The notes: generated by a model from the sequence alone, not told the origin. A stretch of 64,000 nt of DNA from Luminiphilus sp051201685 (GCF_051201685.1 NZ_CP179213.1:3286001-3350000); one strand, 5' to 3'. Positions 25,647 to 36,039 are shown, counted from the stretch's first letter. A program made the numbers and translations.

Positions 25647-26819
25647 TTAGGTTGATCCAGCAACTCGCTCTCGGGTGAACAAGTAGCTCAGCGTATAAAT
25701 CAGCAGTGCCGTTGCTGAAGCGCAGGCACAAAGAATGAAAATGTCATCAAAGCCACCCCCCCGCTCCAACAAGAATGAGGCGGCAAGGGGACCCAGCATT
25801 TGGCCCAACCCCTGAGCGCCGGGAATAAAAGCAGCGGCACTGCCTGTTCGATCTGCGGCAGAGACCCCCCCCATTTGATAGACGTCGATAAATATCCAAA
25901 GAAAATTAAACATCGCCACGCTGAAGATAAAAAACCCTGCAGACACATCAACGGCGAGCAACCCCACCGCAATCACCATGAGCACGAAGGTCACGAGAAC
26001 GGGGCGATCATGATCAAAGTGCCTCAGCACGTACATTGCTCCAAAACAGCCAACAAAAGACAGCAGCACACTCCAGGAGATTACTTGGGCAGCCCAGTCG
26101 CCATCGAGTCCACCAGCCTCCGCCGCAAGCTCAATATTGGACCAATACGCCCCGATATTAATGTAGGCCACGACGATCGCAAAAACTCCCACCCACGCCA
26201 GCACTCCAGGACGCTGCTCTGTATTTGTCACCGTAACCTCGGGTTTCGCCAGTTTTTCAGATGGCATCACCCCTACAAATGGCAGTGTCACGACATAGGT
26301 CGCAATAAAGAAAGTATAAATACCCGTCATGCTCAAATGGGGGATCATTTGTAACTCTATAAACTGCGAAAACGCAAAGGCTAGCAGCATCCAATTAAAC
26401 GCTTCTCGAGGCTTAGAACGGGCACCCAAACTCGCCACAGCCACCGCGGTGTAGAGCCCGGCACCGAAACCTGCCAAGGTTCGCAAAATCAACATTGCGG
26501 TGTAATCGGTAAAATAAATGCACAACCCGTTTGCCGCGATGGCAATGGCGATACCGGCATAAATCAACCCGCGCCGACTCAACCGGCTTATTAAGAGGCT
26601 TACCGCTACCGAGCCCAAAAAGAGACCCAACAGGTCAGAGGACGCCACACGATTTACCTCGACATCACTAAAACCCAGCTGATCGACCCAAGCACTGTTA
26701 ATTGCGGGTAGTGCCACAAGGACACTGTAGCCCACCAACGTCATATACAAGCTAAGTAAAAAAGAGCCTCTGCTATCAAAGGGGTTTTGACGAGCTATCG
26801 AGCTATCGGTCACGGCCAT
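25647..26819 (-). CDS. MFS transporter
   Basis: 390-residue major facilitator with about twelve helices. The loop between helices 2 and 3 reads SRLSRRGLIYAG, a shortened version of the family motif, and the N-terminal half has LLGLFLGSVAVSLLISRLS. No substrate subgroup is recognised. It faces the amidohydrolase gene tail to tail with a 39-bp gap holding an imperfect repeat (GGATCGAC/GTTGATCC at 25637-25658) that overlaps its stop codon. It is divergent from the TPR-sulfotransferase gene. Confidence 0.82.
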   Translation of the reverse strand: MAVTDSSIARQNPFDSRGSFLLSLYMTLVGYSVLVALPAINSAWVDQLGFSDVEVNRVASSDLLGLFLGSVAVSLLISRLSRRGLIYAGIAIAIAANGLCIYFTDYTAMLILRTLAGFGAGLYTAVAVASLGARSKPREAFNWMLLAFAFSQFIELQMIPHLSMTGIYTFFIATYVVTLPFVGVMPSEKLAKPEVTVTNTEQRPGVLAWVGVFAIVVAYINIGAYWSNIELAAEAGGLDGDWAAQVISWSVLLSFVGCFGAMYVLRHFDHDRPVLVTFVLMVIAVGLLAVDVSAGFFIFSVAMFNFLWIFIDVYQMGGVSAADRTGSAAAFIPGAQGLGQMLGPLAASFLLERGGGFDDIFILCACASATALLIYTLSYLFTRERVAGST

Positions 26820-26970
26820 TAACGCTTATCCCTAGCAAGGTTCGGTGAGTCAGGTCATAGGCACTCTGGCACTGACATGAACGTATAGCAACCGCAGATC
26901 ATGCCGCTGAGCCAGAAATCTGGCACACTGTCTCCCAGCACCAATCTGCCGTTCAGGAGCTTGCTAGGCC

Positions 26971-28968
26971 ATGGTTTCGCCACACCCAAAACGTATTTTT
27001 GACCGCGCGGTCGAGCTCCTCAAAGGCGGCGCCCGAGAAGAGGCGGAAGCTATTTGCCGCCAAGCGCTCGAAGAAAATCCAAGAGACATTAATTTTGTGG
27101 CACTGCTGGGCTGGCTCCTTGCCGAAAGTAATCAGCTAGAAGAAGCTGAAGTGCTACTAGAGCGAGCGGTGCGTACGACCCCGGGGAATGCCAAGGCTCA
27201 AGAAGATCTGGGTACCGTTCTGTTAAACCTTAATCGCCCCGAAGAGGCACTACAGTACCTCGAGCGCGCCCGGGAGTTGCGCCCTCCCCACGCGCCTTTG
27301 CTCAGCAAGCTGGGCGGCGCCTATCAGAAACTGGGACGCGTCGAAGAAGCTGATGCTGCGCTTAAGGAAGCGGCAACCCTCTCGCCGGTTCAAGCCAAGC
27401 TTGAGGAGGCCACCCGTTTATTTATTGCCGGTAAATTTAGGGAGTCGGAGAAACTCACCCAAGCGCTAGTTCGTGAAAATCCCGATAACGTAAATGCTGC
27501 CCTGCTGCTGGCAAGAATCGCCATCATGGCCAAGTGCTATGACGACGCGCGGGTCATTCTTGAACGTATCACAGAAACCAAACCCCGTTTTGTCGCCGCT
27601 TGGCACGACCTAGGTACCGTACTCAAAGAGCTGCATCATTACGAAGAAGCTGTGTCGATACTCTCAGATGCGGTCAATATTGAACCCAATAACGCCCTGA
27701 CTCACTATTATTACGGCGCAGCTTTAGCGATGGCTGCCAGACCCCAAGACGCCGTCGATGCCTACCAAAAAGCTGTTGCTCTCGATCCAAAAATACCCGG
27801 GGCACACATTGGGCTTGGCCACGTTCTTAAAACGGTGGGGGACCAAGAAGGCGGCATTGAAGCGTACCGACAGGCCATTGAGCTCAGACCCAATTTTGGC
27901 GAAACCTACTATAGCCTCTCCAACCTGAAAACGTTTCGCTTCAATAACGACGAAATTGACGATATGCGAGCCCGCTTGGCTAACGAGCAACTGCCGGTAG
28001 ACTGCCGAGTTCACTTTGCGTTCTCCTTGGGCAAGGCGTTTGAAGATCAGAAACAGTACGACGACGCCTTTGAGCACTACGCCCTGGCTAATCAGCTTCA
28101 TCGAGATAGCATTGCCTACGATCCAGTCCAGACCGAGGTCGCCCACCGGCGCATGTGCGAGATTTTTGATGATGACTTTTTTGCCCGGCATCGTGAGGGC
28201 GACTATGGCTGCAAAAGGCCCGACCCGATATTTATCGTAGGCCTTCCCCGCTCTGGATCAACGCTGCTTGAACAAATTCTTGCCAGCCACTCTCTGGTTG
28301 ATGGTACCAGCGAACTACCCGACATTTCGGTCATTGCCCAAGGGCTTACAGAGCCTAAAACCGGGCGAGTTTTCCCGGGGTGTATGGAGGACATGACACC
28401 TGAGGAGCTGGCGCAACTAGGAGAAAAATACCTGACGCAGACCCAGCGACACCGAGGTAGCCGCCCTTTCTTTACCGACAAAATGCCCAACAACTTTGCG
28501 TACACGGGTTTTATTAAAGCTATTTTGCCCAGCGCAAAAATTATTGATGCCCGGCGCCACCCAATGGACAGCTGTTTTGGTTCTTTCAAACAGCACTTCG
28601 CCAAGGGACAAACATTCACCTATGACCTCTTTGAGCTCGGCGAATTTTACCTCGAGTACGACCGCATGATGTCCCATTGGAATACCGTGTTACCCGGTCA
28701 AGTATTGCGGGTTCAGTATGAAAATGTGGTCGAGAATCTCGAGGAAGAGGTAAAGCGTATTCTTGCCTTTTGTGAGCTGCCTTTTGAAGAGGGCTGCGTC
28801 AATTTTCATGAAACCGAGCGCGCCGTTAGAACCGCAAGTTCAGAGCAAGTACGTCAACCCATTTATAAAGGCGCACTTGGCACTTGGAAACGCTTTGGAA
28901 GCCACCTCAATGAGCTACAAGAAATCCTAAGCCCCGTGCTTCCAGAAGAAGACAGATTAGAAAACTGA
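26971..28968 (+). CDS. TPR-repeat protein with C-terminal sulfotransferase domain
   Basis: 665 residues. About nine tetratricopeptide repeats fill residues 1-370, for example NPRDINFVALLGWLLAESNQ and EPNNALTHYYYGAALAMAAR. A sulfotransferase domain follows: the 5'-phosphosulfate loop is IFIVGLPRSGSTLLEQ near residue 420, and FTDKMPNNF and DARRHPMDSCFGSF give the 3'-phosphate contacts. The product should transfer sulfate from PAPS to a protein or glycan recognised by the repeats. The stop overlaps the next ATG as TGATG, so the two genes are translated together. Confidence 0.9.
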   Translation: MVSPHPKRIFDRAVELLKGGAREEAEAICRQALEENPRDINFVALLGWLLAESNQLEEAEVLLERAVRTTPGNAKAQEDLGTVLLNLNRPEEALQYLERARELRPPHAPLLSKLGGAYQKLGRVEEADAALKEAATLSPVQAKLEEATRLFIAGKFRESEKLTQALVRENPDNVNAALLLARIAIMAKCYDDARVILERITETKPRFVAAWHDLGTVLKELHHYEEAVSILSDAVNIEPNNALTHYYYGAALAMAARPQDAVDAYQKAVALDPKIPGAHIGLGHVLKTVGDQEGGIEAYRQAIELRPNFGETYYSLSNLKTFRFNNDEIDDMRARLANEQLPVDCRVHFAFSLGKAFEDQKQYDDAFEHYALANQLHRDSIAYDPVQTEVAHRRMCEIFDDDFFARHREGDYGCKRPDPIFIVGLPRSGSTLLEQILASHSLVDGTSELPDISVIAQGLTEPKTGRVFPGCMEDMTPEELAQLGEKYLTQTQRHRGSRPFFTDKMPNNFAYTGFIKAILPSAKIIDARRHPMDSCFGSFKQHFAKGQTFTYDLFELGEFYLEYDRMMSHWNTVLPGQVLRVQYENVVENLEEEVKRILAFCELPFEEGCVNFHETERAVRTASSEQVRQPIYKGALGTWKRFGSHLNELQEILSPVLPEEDRLEN

Positions 28969-29906
28969 TGCCGAAATTACCCAAATTTATTGCCACATCG
29001 GTCGTTCGAGGCTCAGAAAAGGGTCAAAGCCATGGCGGCGTTTACCTCATCGACTTTAATAATCAGCAGGTAGACCAAAAAATAGATTGGAATACTGGGG
29101 ATATCGACTTTTCGGGTCGCGGCTGGGACCGAGGGCTTCGCGGCATCGAATTTACCGACGATGAGCTGTGGATTGCGGCCAGCGATGAACTGTTTTGTTA
29201 CACACCTGACTTCCAGCTAGTGGGTTCTTACCGAAACCCCTATTTGCGCCACTGCCACGAGATCTGCCGACGAGATCACCTGCTATTTCTCACCTCTACC
29301 GGCTTTGATTCTCTGCTGGCCTTTAATTTGCACACACGAGAGTTCGTTTGGGGCGTCTATTTTTCAAAGGATGGCCGCCAATGGGTGGCGCAAGCCTTTG
29401 ACCCAAGAGCGCAGGGTGGCCCCGCCTTCACTAACTCGTACCACATCAATATGGTGAAAGTGGATCAGGATGGCATTTATCTCAGTGGCCTCAATACTCA
29501 AGCGCTACTGGCCCTATCTGCCGATCTCACAGTTAGCGAATTTTGTAGTCTGCCCAAAGGCTGTCATAACGCCCAGCCTTTTGAAGATGGAGTGCTGTTT
29601 AACGATACGGGCGCCGACGTAGTGCGCTATGTATCCCCTAGCGCCGAGGGCAGCGCAGTGCCAGTGCCAGAATTTGACTCTGAAACACTGGAGTCTCGCG
29701 GCGTCGATGACAGCCGCATTGCCCGACAAGGCTTCGGCCGAGGCCTGTGCGTCATTAATGACCAACTGATTGCGGCAGGCTCGTCTCCCTCGACCGTTGC
29801 TATTATTGACGTCAAAGCGGGTAAGCGTTTAACCGCCGTTAATTTAACCCTCGATATTCGCAACGCCATTCATGGCTTGGAATGCTGGCCCAGTCGCTGG
29901 CCATAG
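28968..29906 (+). CDS. Beta-propeller-like protein (TIGR03032/DUF4915 type)
   Basis: 312 residues without a signal peptide. Repeated short strands with regularly placed Trp, Asp and Gly (GGVYLIDFNNQQVDQKIDW, GLRGIEFTDDELWIAASDEL, RHCHEICRRDHLLFLTSTGF, NSYHINMVKVDQDGIYLSGL) look like blades of a propeller. The CHEI and YHIN histidines recall the TIGR03032 family, which is often encoded beside sulfotransferases or TPR proteins. Translation is coupled to the upstream sulfotransferase gene, so it may bind or modify the same target. Enzymatic function is unknown. A strong terminator follows. Confidence 0.8.
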   Translation: MPKLPKFIATSVVRGSEKGQSHGGVYLIDFNNQQVDQKIDWNTGDIDFSGRGWDRGLRGIEFTDDELWIAASDELFCYTPDFQLVGSYRNPYLRHCHEICRRDHLLFLTSTGFDSLLAFNLHTREFVWGVYFSKDGRQWVAQAFDPRAQGGPAFTNSYHINMVKVDQDGIYLSGLNTQALLALSADLTVSEFCSLPKGCHNAQPFEDGVLFNDTGADVVRYVSPSAEGSAVPVPEFDSETLESRGVDDSRIARQGFGRGLCVINDQLIAAGSSPSTVAIIDVKAGKRLTAVNLTLDIRNAIHGLECWPSRWP

Positions 29907-29921
29907 AAAAACCCTTCCCAG

Positions 29922-29950
29922 AAAAAAGGGCGCCTATGGCGCCCTTTTTT
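29922..29950. terminator. Strong bidirectional rho-independent terminator
   Basis: AAAAAAGGGCGCC-TAT-GGCGCCCTTTTTT is a perfect 13-bp stem with a 3-base loop. GC arms are flanked by A6 and T6, so it works on both strands. It sits between the convergent propeller gene and TonB receptor gene. Confidence 0.95.
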
Positions 29951-29967
29951 ATGTCACTGGTTACCAC

Positions 29968-32376
29968 CTAAAAAGCTTTTCTGACTGTGAGTGAGTAGTT
30001 CCTTGGCCGTATCACCGAAGAACTGTTACCCCCCCATACCGTATCGAAGTCAGAGGTGTCCTGATAGGTAATGCCACGCTCGTCGGTCAAATTACTAAAG
30101 CGCAGCTGAGCCTGCCAATCGCCGCTCTCAAAAGAGAGTATGGCGTCAGTAATATCGTAATCGCCCTGAATACGCTGGGGTGACGTGAAACCGTCAGTTA
30201 ACTGGTTCAACGACTCGCCTACGTAACTGTGTTGCAAGCGTATGCCGGCCTCACCACCCAATATATTAATGCCCGAATAGTCGGCGTAGAGGTAATAGCT
30301 GGTATCGGCGAACAACGGCAGGCTTGATCGAGGCTGCAAGCCCGAGGGCACCTTGCCCCCCTGAGCACGAGGCTCGTCATAGAATTCCTGACCATCAACA
30401 TAAGCATCTTGAATATCGGTTAGGTTGAAGCCCACTTCTAGGTTGTCGGTAATCAGTGCCTTAAACTCGAGATCAAGACCTTTGACGGTAGCGTTACCTA
30501 CGTTACCCACAACGATCTGGAAGGGAATGTTGCCATACAGCGGTTCGCCATTTTCGTCTTGCACACTGAAAGTGCCCAGAGCATTACTGGGATCGGTCAC
30601 CTCAATCTGCATGTCATTCCACTTCATCGTGTAATAGACCGCGTTGAATACCACACGACCATCGAAGAACGAAGACTTCAGACCGAACTCGGTGTTTTCA
30701 AGAATGTCCGATTGGTAATCGACAGGAAGCGTTGGGCCACCCCGGTCCAAGCCACGGCCGCGGTTAGTGCCACCTACCCGGAACCCCTCAGAGTAAACGC
30801 CGTAGACCATAACGTCTTCGAGCACCTGTAACTCAAGACCATATTTGGGAATGAAACCGTCATCCGAAGCGGTTCGGTTGGGTAGCTGCTGATCAACCCG
30901 GGCGTCGGGGCGCTCCACTGTATAACTCAGTTCGCGGTCAACTTCGTACCACCGGCCGCCCAGTATGGCCGTTAATCGATCCTCAAGCAGAACAACATCC
31001 ATCTCACCAAAAACAGCTTTGTCAGTTCTGTCGGTCGCTTGGAAAGAGTTCCACCAGGCATCGGTCGGTGCAATACCGGGGTAGTAAGAGCTCCAGTAGT
31101 CAAAGGCAGCCGAGTTGCGATAATCGTCTACGTAGGTATAGAAATCCCAAAATTCCTCGGACTCCTGCCAAAAGCCACCGACCGTCCAATTAATACGATC
31201 CGTACTACCTGCCAAACGAATTTCCTGCGTCAGGCTTTCGTTTTCTTGATCGTTGATCAAATAGCCGGTGGGATCTAGACCAAAGTCATAGGCGGCGTAG
31301 CCATAGTAAAGACCAAAGGCGTAGTGAAAGTAAGCCGCGTAAGACTGGGTGTCATGGACATAAAACGTATCCCGGTCGTAGTAGGACGTTGCCGAAACCA
31401 GCTGAGCAAAGCCTAAATCACCCTCTATCACTAAACTGGTCTGCATCCACTCGTCAGTTCGTGTTTCCTTGGCAAATTTAACGGTCTGAAGGTCGCCGAC
31501 ATTGGGGTCATAGTCCATGAAGCCATCAGACTCTAGGTCCTGATAGTTCGCCGTTGCTGTGACACTCCAGTTATCGTTAACCAACCAGCGAATCGATGCG
31601 CGAGCCCCTAACCAATTAACTTGGTTGATATCGTCGTCAACATAAGCGCTGTTGTTTTTCTGACCACCTAGACCTGAACCAAAGACATCATCAACGACGG
31701 TGTTGCCCAAAACGTTGTCAATAAATCCGGCATCTTGGGCACTGAAACCCGCCAATCTAATCGCTACAGAGTCGCTCAGAGGAATGTTAACCGCGCCGTC
31801 TAATTCATAGCCTGTGCCACCGCCTGACGTGGAGGAAACACCGGCGCCGATATTAGCGCTAAAGGCATCCGGGTCGGGTTTGTTCGTGATGACACGAATC
31901 GCTCCGCTCTGAGAAGAGGCGCCGTAAAGTGTTGACTGCGGTCCCGCCAAAGCCTCAATACGCGCAAGGTCAACGGGGTAAATGTCGGGAGCCATCGAAG
32001 TCATCGACATCGGTTGCTCATCGAGATAGATCGCTGCCGTGGGATCAACGAGGAAACCGCCCCCGTCGCTCACTCCTCGGAAAACAATCGTGTTCTGTCC
32101 GGGAGTCGTGGTTGAAATATTCAATCCCGCGACTTGTCGGGAGAAATCCTCAAGGGTCGTTATGCCCTGCTTCTGAATCTCATCGCCAGACAGCGATTGC
32201 ACCATCATTGGGATCTCTTGCGAAGATTCTGCACGCTGACGAGCGGTTACCACGACTTCTTCTAATTCCGCACTAAAGGTCATGCCGGGGGCAGTTGCAC
32301 CTATCGCTGCGGCAACGCCTGCGGCAATGGCTGAAGGGTGAAAACGACTGTCTTTCTTTGATAAGTCAGATGTCAT
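29968..32376 (-). CDS. TonB-dependent outer-membrane receptor
   Basis: 802 residues. A signal region covers about residues 1-35, then the plug domain begins ELEEVVVTARQRAESSQEIP, and IVFRGVSDGGGFLVDPTAAI and AGPQSTLYGASSQSGAIRVI are typical plug strands. The rest is a 22-strand-like barrel rich in aromatic-Asn/Asp turns, and it ends in a terminal aromatic residue (VRKAF). Such receptors import large or scarce molecules across the outer membrane. This one has the layout of the generic 'iron complex receptor' group common in marine gammaproteobacteria, so no siderophore is implied. AAGGGACC precedes the ATG. Confidence 0.93.
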   Translation of the reverse strand: MTSDLSKKDSRFHPSAIAAGVAAAIGATAPGMTFSAELEEVVVTARQRAESSQEIPMMVQSLSGDEIQKQGITTLEDFSRQVAGLNISTTTPGQNTIVFRGVSDGGGFLVDPTAAIYLDEQPMSMTSMAPDIYPVDLARIEALAGPQSTLYGASSQSGAIRVITNKPDPDAFSANIGAGVSSTSGGGTGYELDGAVNIPLSDSVAIRLAGFSAQDAGFIDNVLGNTVVDDVFGSGLGGQKNNSAYVDDDINQVNWLGARASIRWLVNDNWSVTATANYQDLESDGFMDYDPNVGDLQTVKFAKETRTDEWMQTSLVIEGDLGFAQLVSATSYYDRDTFYVHDTQSYAAYFHYAFGLYYGYAAYDFGLDPTGYLINDQENESLTQEIRLAGSTDRINWTVGGFWQESEEFWDFYTYVDDYRNSAAFDYWSSYYPGIAPTDAWWNSFQATDRTDKAVFGEMDVVLLEDRLTAILGGRWYEVDRELSYTVERPDARVDQQLPNRTASDDGFIPKYGLELQVLEDVMVYGVYSEGFRVGGTNRGRGLDRGGPTLPVDYQSDILENTEFGLKSSFFDGRVVFNAVYYTMKWNDMQIEVTDPSNALGTFSVQDENGEPLYGNIPFQIVVGNVGNATVKGLDLEFKALITDNLEVGFNLTDIQDAYVDGQEFYDEPRAQGGKVPSGLQPRSSLPLFADTSYYLYADYSGINILGGEAGIRLQHSYVGESLNQLTDGFTSPQRIQGDYDITDAILSFESGDWQAQLRFSNLTDERGITYQDTSDFDTVWGGNSSSVIRPRNYSLTVRKAF

Positions 32377-32833
32377 GACTGGGTCCCTTAAATATCTCGT
32401 TGTTTTTCAACGTATTTTTCATTAATTGCAGCGCCTAGGGCCGCCTGCACGGCCTTTCTGACAGGTGCTGTGACGCCACCGCATCGACAATAGATCATCG
32501 ATTCATGGGCCTACTGTCTAGTTTTACAACGTTACAAGAGGGATTGCACGGTAAAAATTAATAGTCTTTGACGCGCTGTAAAACGACTTCGTATGCAGCT
32601 AAAGATAGCGCGACTGCTATCAGGACCTTAATTGCAGCGTACGCGCCGGGAGAATTTTGAAGAAGCCTCATCAAAGCCAATGTCAAACCTCAAATGGCAC
32701 CGCGCTTTGAGGCTATTTTGCCGAGTAACAATCAACATGCTGTTAAGCAACGTAAAATACAAAGATGTCCGGCAAGCCCCCTATTTCGTAGTTAGCCCTA
32801 CGGGTTTAAGTGGGCAGTTGCGCTGATTTGGGC
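32377..32833. other. 457-bp intergenic region
   Basis: Lies upstream of the TonB receptor and downstream of an MFS gene, both on the minus strand, so it should hold the receptor promoter. I see an inverted repeat CCTCAAA/TTTGAGG (32688-32694 and 32706-32712, 11-base loop) that could be a weak terminator. A 64-codon plus-strand frame at 32632 has no supporting features and is not called. Confidence 0.6.
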
Positions 32834-34048
32834 CTAGGAATTGGATGCCTCATAGTTAGGCAAAGGGGCGGATCTCAGTCGAAGCCAAAGCGCCGCCAAA
32901 AGGAGAACGGGCAGCAGGGTACTCATTACCACCATTTCCCAGCCTAAGTATTCAAGGACTGCCCCAGCGGCAAAGCTTGCAACCGCCGCACTGCCAAATA
33001 CCGCGGTGTCGTTGTAACCCTGAAGCTGAAGCTGCGCATCGGGATGGGCACTTTGAACCAGCAACGTGGTGCCCCCTACAAATAGAAAATTCCAGCCCGC
33101 GCCCAGAAGCACCATCGCCAACCCGTAGTGCCATACCGTTTGCCCCGCCAAGGCGGCGGCCATAGTCGCCGCAAAAATAACGATACCCCCGGCAAGCAAA
33201 GATCGTGCACCAAAACGGGCAATCAGCCAGCCGGACACCAAAGATGGAAGATACATAGCCAATACGTGAGCCCGGACCACGCCGGCAGTGTCACCCAGAC
33301 TGTGACCATCCATGACGTGCATCGAGACCGGTGTCGCTGTCATGACAAAGGTCATCACTCCTTGACCCACAACCCCTGCGGCTACGGCAAGCCAAACCAG
33401 TGGCGGAATGCCCCTCAAGCTCACATCGACAGGTTTAGGCGTGACTTCAGCAGTGCGCTCCCCGCCCCGCAGTGATAATTGGCTCAAAAGCAAAGCTGCC
33501 AGCACAAACAGCACCGCGGCACCCAACAGCGCGCCAACAAAGCCGCCCTCAGGGATTATTTGCTCGCTTCGAGCCACTAACTCAGGCCCAACAATAGCGC
33601 CGCCTACACTGCCAAGAAGAAGCAATGACACCGCAGATCCGGCCTGTCCCGGCGTCACAGTTTCCGTTGCCGCAAAGCGGAACTGTTGGCTAAATGCCAC
33701 GCTAATACCCAGGGTGCCGGTGCCCGCACAATACAGACTGAAGGAACCCAGAGTGAGGCCCCAGTAACCAAGGGCACAGGACAGCAAGGCCATAAGTGCA
33801 GCACTGACAAATCCGGCACGCCGCCCCAGGTGGCGCATAAATTGCGCGGCGGGAAAAGCGGCCAGGGCGGTACCCAGCACCATGAACGACACGGGTAGCG
33901 TGGCGAGACCAGCATCCGGTGCCAGACGCGAACCCACAATACCGGCCATGGTCACGGTCATCGCCCCCGCTGAAACAAAGATCACCTGGCTGCAGAGCAG
34001 CAGCAGCAAATCCCGATTCAATAACTCCCGTCGCGATTCTCTATTCAT
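32834..34048 (-). CDS. MFS transporter (YbjJ/YfcJ-like)
   Basis: 404 residues with about twelve helices. The helix 2-3 loop reads MRHLGRRAGFVSAALMALL, and GAGWNFLFVGGTTLL in the C-terminal half, with GYNDTAVFGSAAVASFAAG, matches a family of uncharacterised MFS proteins annotated as multidrug or sugar efflux. Drug or metabolite efflux is possible, substrate unknown. It sits alone, with a weak ribosome site before the ATG. Confidence 0.82.
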   Translation of the reverse strand: MNRESRRELLNRDLLLLLCSQVIFVSAGAMTVTMAGIVGSRLAPDAGLATLPVSFMVLGTALAAFPAAQFMRHLGRRAGFVSAALMALLSCALGYWGLTLGSFSLYCAGTGTLGISVAFSQQFRFAATETVTPGQAGSAVSLLLLGSVGGAIVGPELVARSEQIIPEGGFVGALLGAAVLFVLAALLLSQLSLRGGERTAEVTPKPVDVSLRGIPPLVWLAVAAGVVGQGVMTFVMTATPVSMHVMDGHSLGDTAGVVRAHVLAMYLPSLVSGWLIARFGARSLLAGGIVIFAATMAAALAGQTVWHYGLAMVLLGAGWNFLFVGGTTLLVQSAHPDAQLQLQGYNDTAVFGSAAVASFAAGAVLEYLGWEMVVMSTLLPVLLLAALWLRLRSAPLPNYEASNS

Positions 34049-34215
34049 CTTCAGCCAACTCAGAAGTCCACCGTAAAAAGTTCATGGTTTGTTTGTCCGT
34101 ACTAAAGCTTCGAACCTGGTGGTCCAACCACTCAACGTTGCCCTATCTGGTATGTGTATGAGGACACCGGGAGGCGTAAACATTAAACTCGATCACTGCT
34201 AAACAACTCGCATTT

Positions 34216-36039
34216 TTACGCTTTAAAACGCTCAAAGATGCTGCTTAATTCTTCAGTGAACGAGCCGATTTGTATCGGCTTGGTGAGGTAATAATCGCAG
34301 CCCGCCGCCATACAACGATCAATATCTTCCGCGAGGGCAAACGCGGTCAGTGCCACGATCGGAATATCTTGCCGAACCACTTTAATCTGCCGGGCTGCCT
34401 CATAGCCGTTCATAATCGGCATCTGCATGTCCATAAGAATCAGGTCAGGTGGTTCTTCTGATGCATTTTGCTCCTCAAAGCAGCGCAGTCCCTCTAGACC
34501 GTTGGCGCAGTGAGTCATTGTCGCGCCCGCAGCACTCAGCACCACTTCCAATAAAGTTGCTATGGGCGCACTGTCCTCACACACTATAACGCGCAGGCCC
34601 TGCAATTCCTTGGTGCCCGGAACCGAGAGATCTGCTGAAAACTTAGGCCAGTCAACCGCAAAAGGATTGGTCTCAAGATGCTCAGACCAGTGGGTTTCTG
34701 CCGGTATCTCAACAGGTAAACTCAACGTGAATTTCGAGCCCTCACCCAGACTTGAAGCCGCGACGATATCGCCCTCTAAGGCCCCTGCAATCTGGCGAGA
34801 AAGGGCCAACCCTAGTCCAGTACCTTCAATACCAGCCCTATGGTGGGTATCGTGCACCCGGCTAAAAGGTAGAAACAGATTTTTCATCTGCGCGGGATCA
34901 ATGCCAATTCCCGTATCTAACACCTCCACAGACAGTACTGCTTCGGCACCTCGATCTTCTGCCGAAAGGGTCACAGTAATGGTGCCCCGCTCAGTATATT
35001 TGATCGCATTACTCAGAAGATTAACGATAATTTCTCTTAACTTAAGCTGGTCCGTGATAACGGCATCGGGTAGCGCACCGCTGACCACAGTTTCCAAGCC
35101 CACATTTTTGCTTGTTGCGCGCACCTTCAAATTTTCAACGGTAGCAGTGACGACAGGGAGCAGCTTTATCGCTTCAAACTTAAGCGACATTTCTCCCGCC
35201 TCCACCGCAGACATATCGAGCACATTACCGATAAGGTCTTGAAGGTAGCGAGCGTTCTGAGTGAGCTGACCCCGCCACTGCTCTTGTTCGTGAGGGTCCT
35301 TTGCGCCTTTTGCCAACAGATCGGCAAAGCCGACAATGGCAGTCATCGGCGTTCGTATCTCGTGGCTCATGTTGGCAAGAAAATTGGTTTTCGCGACTGA
35401 CGCTGCCTCGGCAGCCACACGGGCCTCGCCGAGCTCTTTAGCCTGTATTTCTAAAGCGCGACGAGCCTCCTCGAGGTGTGCGACGGTTTTTTCCAAACGG
35501 TCCATCGTCAGTGCGGTATCGATACGTGTCGATGCTAATGAGGCTATGGTGGTGAAAAGACGAACATCCTCATCAGTAAAAAAATGGGCGGCGTGATGCT
35601 CTGAATCAAGGACGCCGATAATTTTGCCCTCATGACTGATCGGCACCGCGAGTTCAGACAACCGAAAATCATCGTCTTCAATATAACGGGGATCAAGGCG
35701 GGCATCGTCGATGCGCTGCACCTCACCCGTCTGTGCAACGTGCCCAACGATACCCTGGCCAACGGGGATGGTTATTTCGTGGAATATTTCGCGGTCTACA
35801 GGGTTTTTGGGGCCGTGTGCTGCGACTTGCTTCAGCATCTCCCCATCATCAGCCAGTAAGTACACCACACAGTCTTCGAACCCTAACTCAGCGATCGCTG
35901 TCTTCGCGATATTCCAAACAATATCTTCTAATTTGGTCAGACTGGATTGGCGTAAAGTGAATTGGTGCAGAATATCGAGGTAGCGATTTCTGGCGATCTC
36001 GGCGCTGAACTCCGGGGCATTGTCAGTAACCTCGGTCAT
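34216..36039 (-). CDS. GAF-domain hybrid histidine kinase with receiver domain
   Basis: 607 residues, cytoplasmic: no membrane helices are seen. A GAF domain occupies about 30-180, followed by a short coiled coil (about 180-215), a HisKA dimerisation helix with H226 in ANMSHEIRTPMTAIVG, an HATPase domain (NLLSNAIKYTERG, DTGIGID, GTGLGLALSRQ), and a receiver with acceptor Asp in DLILMDMQMPIMNGYEAA and Lys in YLTKPIQ. The GAF region senses a soluble signal; the receiver may pass phosphate to an unlinked phosphotransferase. No output regulator gene is adjacent. ATG at 36039 is preferred over a TTG one codon earlier. Confidence 0.9.
   Translation of the reverse strand: MTEVTDNAPEFSAEIARNRYLDILHQFTLRQSSLTKLEDIVWNIAKTAIAELGFEDCVVYLLADDGEMLKQVAAHGPKNPVDREIFHEITIPVGQGIVGHVAQTGEVQRIDDARLDPRYIEDDDFRLSELAVPISHEGKIIGVLDSEHHAAHFFTDEDVRLFTTIASLASTRIDTALTMDRLEKTVAHLEEARRALEIQAKELGEARVAAEAASVAKTNFLANMSHEIRTPMTAIVGFADLLAKGAKDPHEQEQWRGQLTQNARYLQDLIGNVLDMSAVEAGEMSLKFEAIKLLPVVTATVENLKVRATSKNVGLETVVSGALPDAVITDQLKLREIIVNLLSNAIKYTERGTITVTLSAEDRGAEAVLSVEVLDTGIGIDPAQMKNLFLPFSRVHDTHHRAGIEGTGLGLALSRQIAGALEGDIVAASSLGEGSKFTLSLPVEIPAETHWSEHLETNPFAVDWPKFSADLSVPGTKELQGLRVIVCEDSAPIATLLEVVLSAAGATMTHCANGLEGLRCFEEQNASEEPPDLILMDMQMPIMNGYEAARQIKVVRQDIPIVALTAFALAEDIDRCMAAGCDYYLTKPIQIGSFTEELSSIFERFKA

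Noticed and set aside
32632..32826. 64-codon plus-strand frame in the 457-bp gap
   Set aside because: No ribosome site, no domain, and it runs against the direction of both neighbours.
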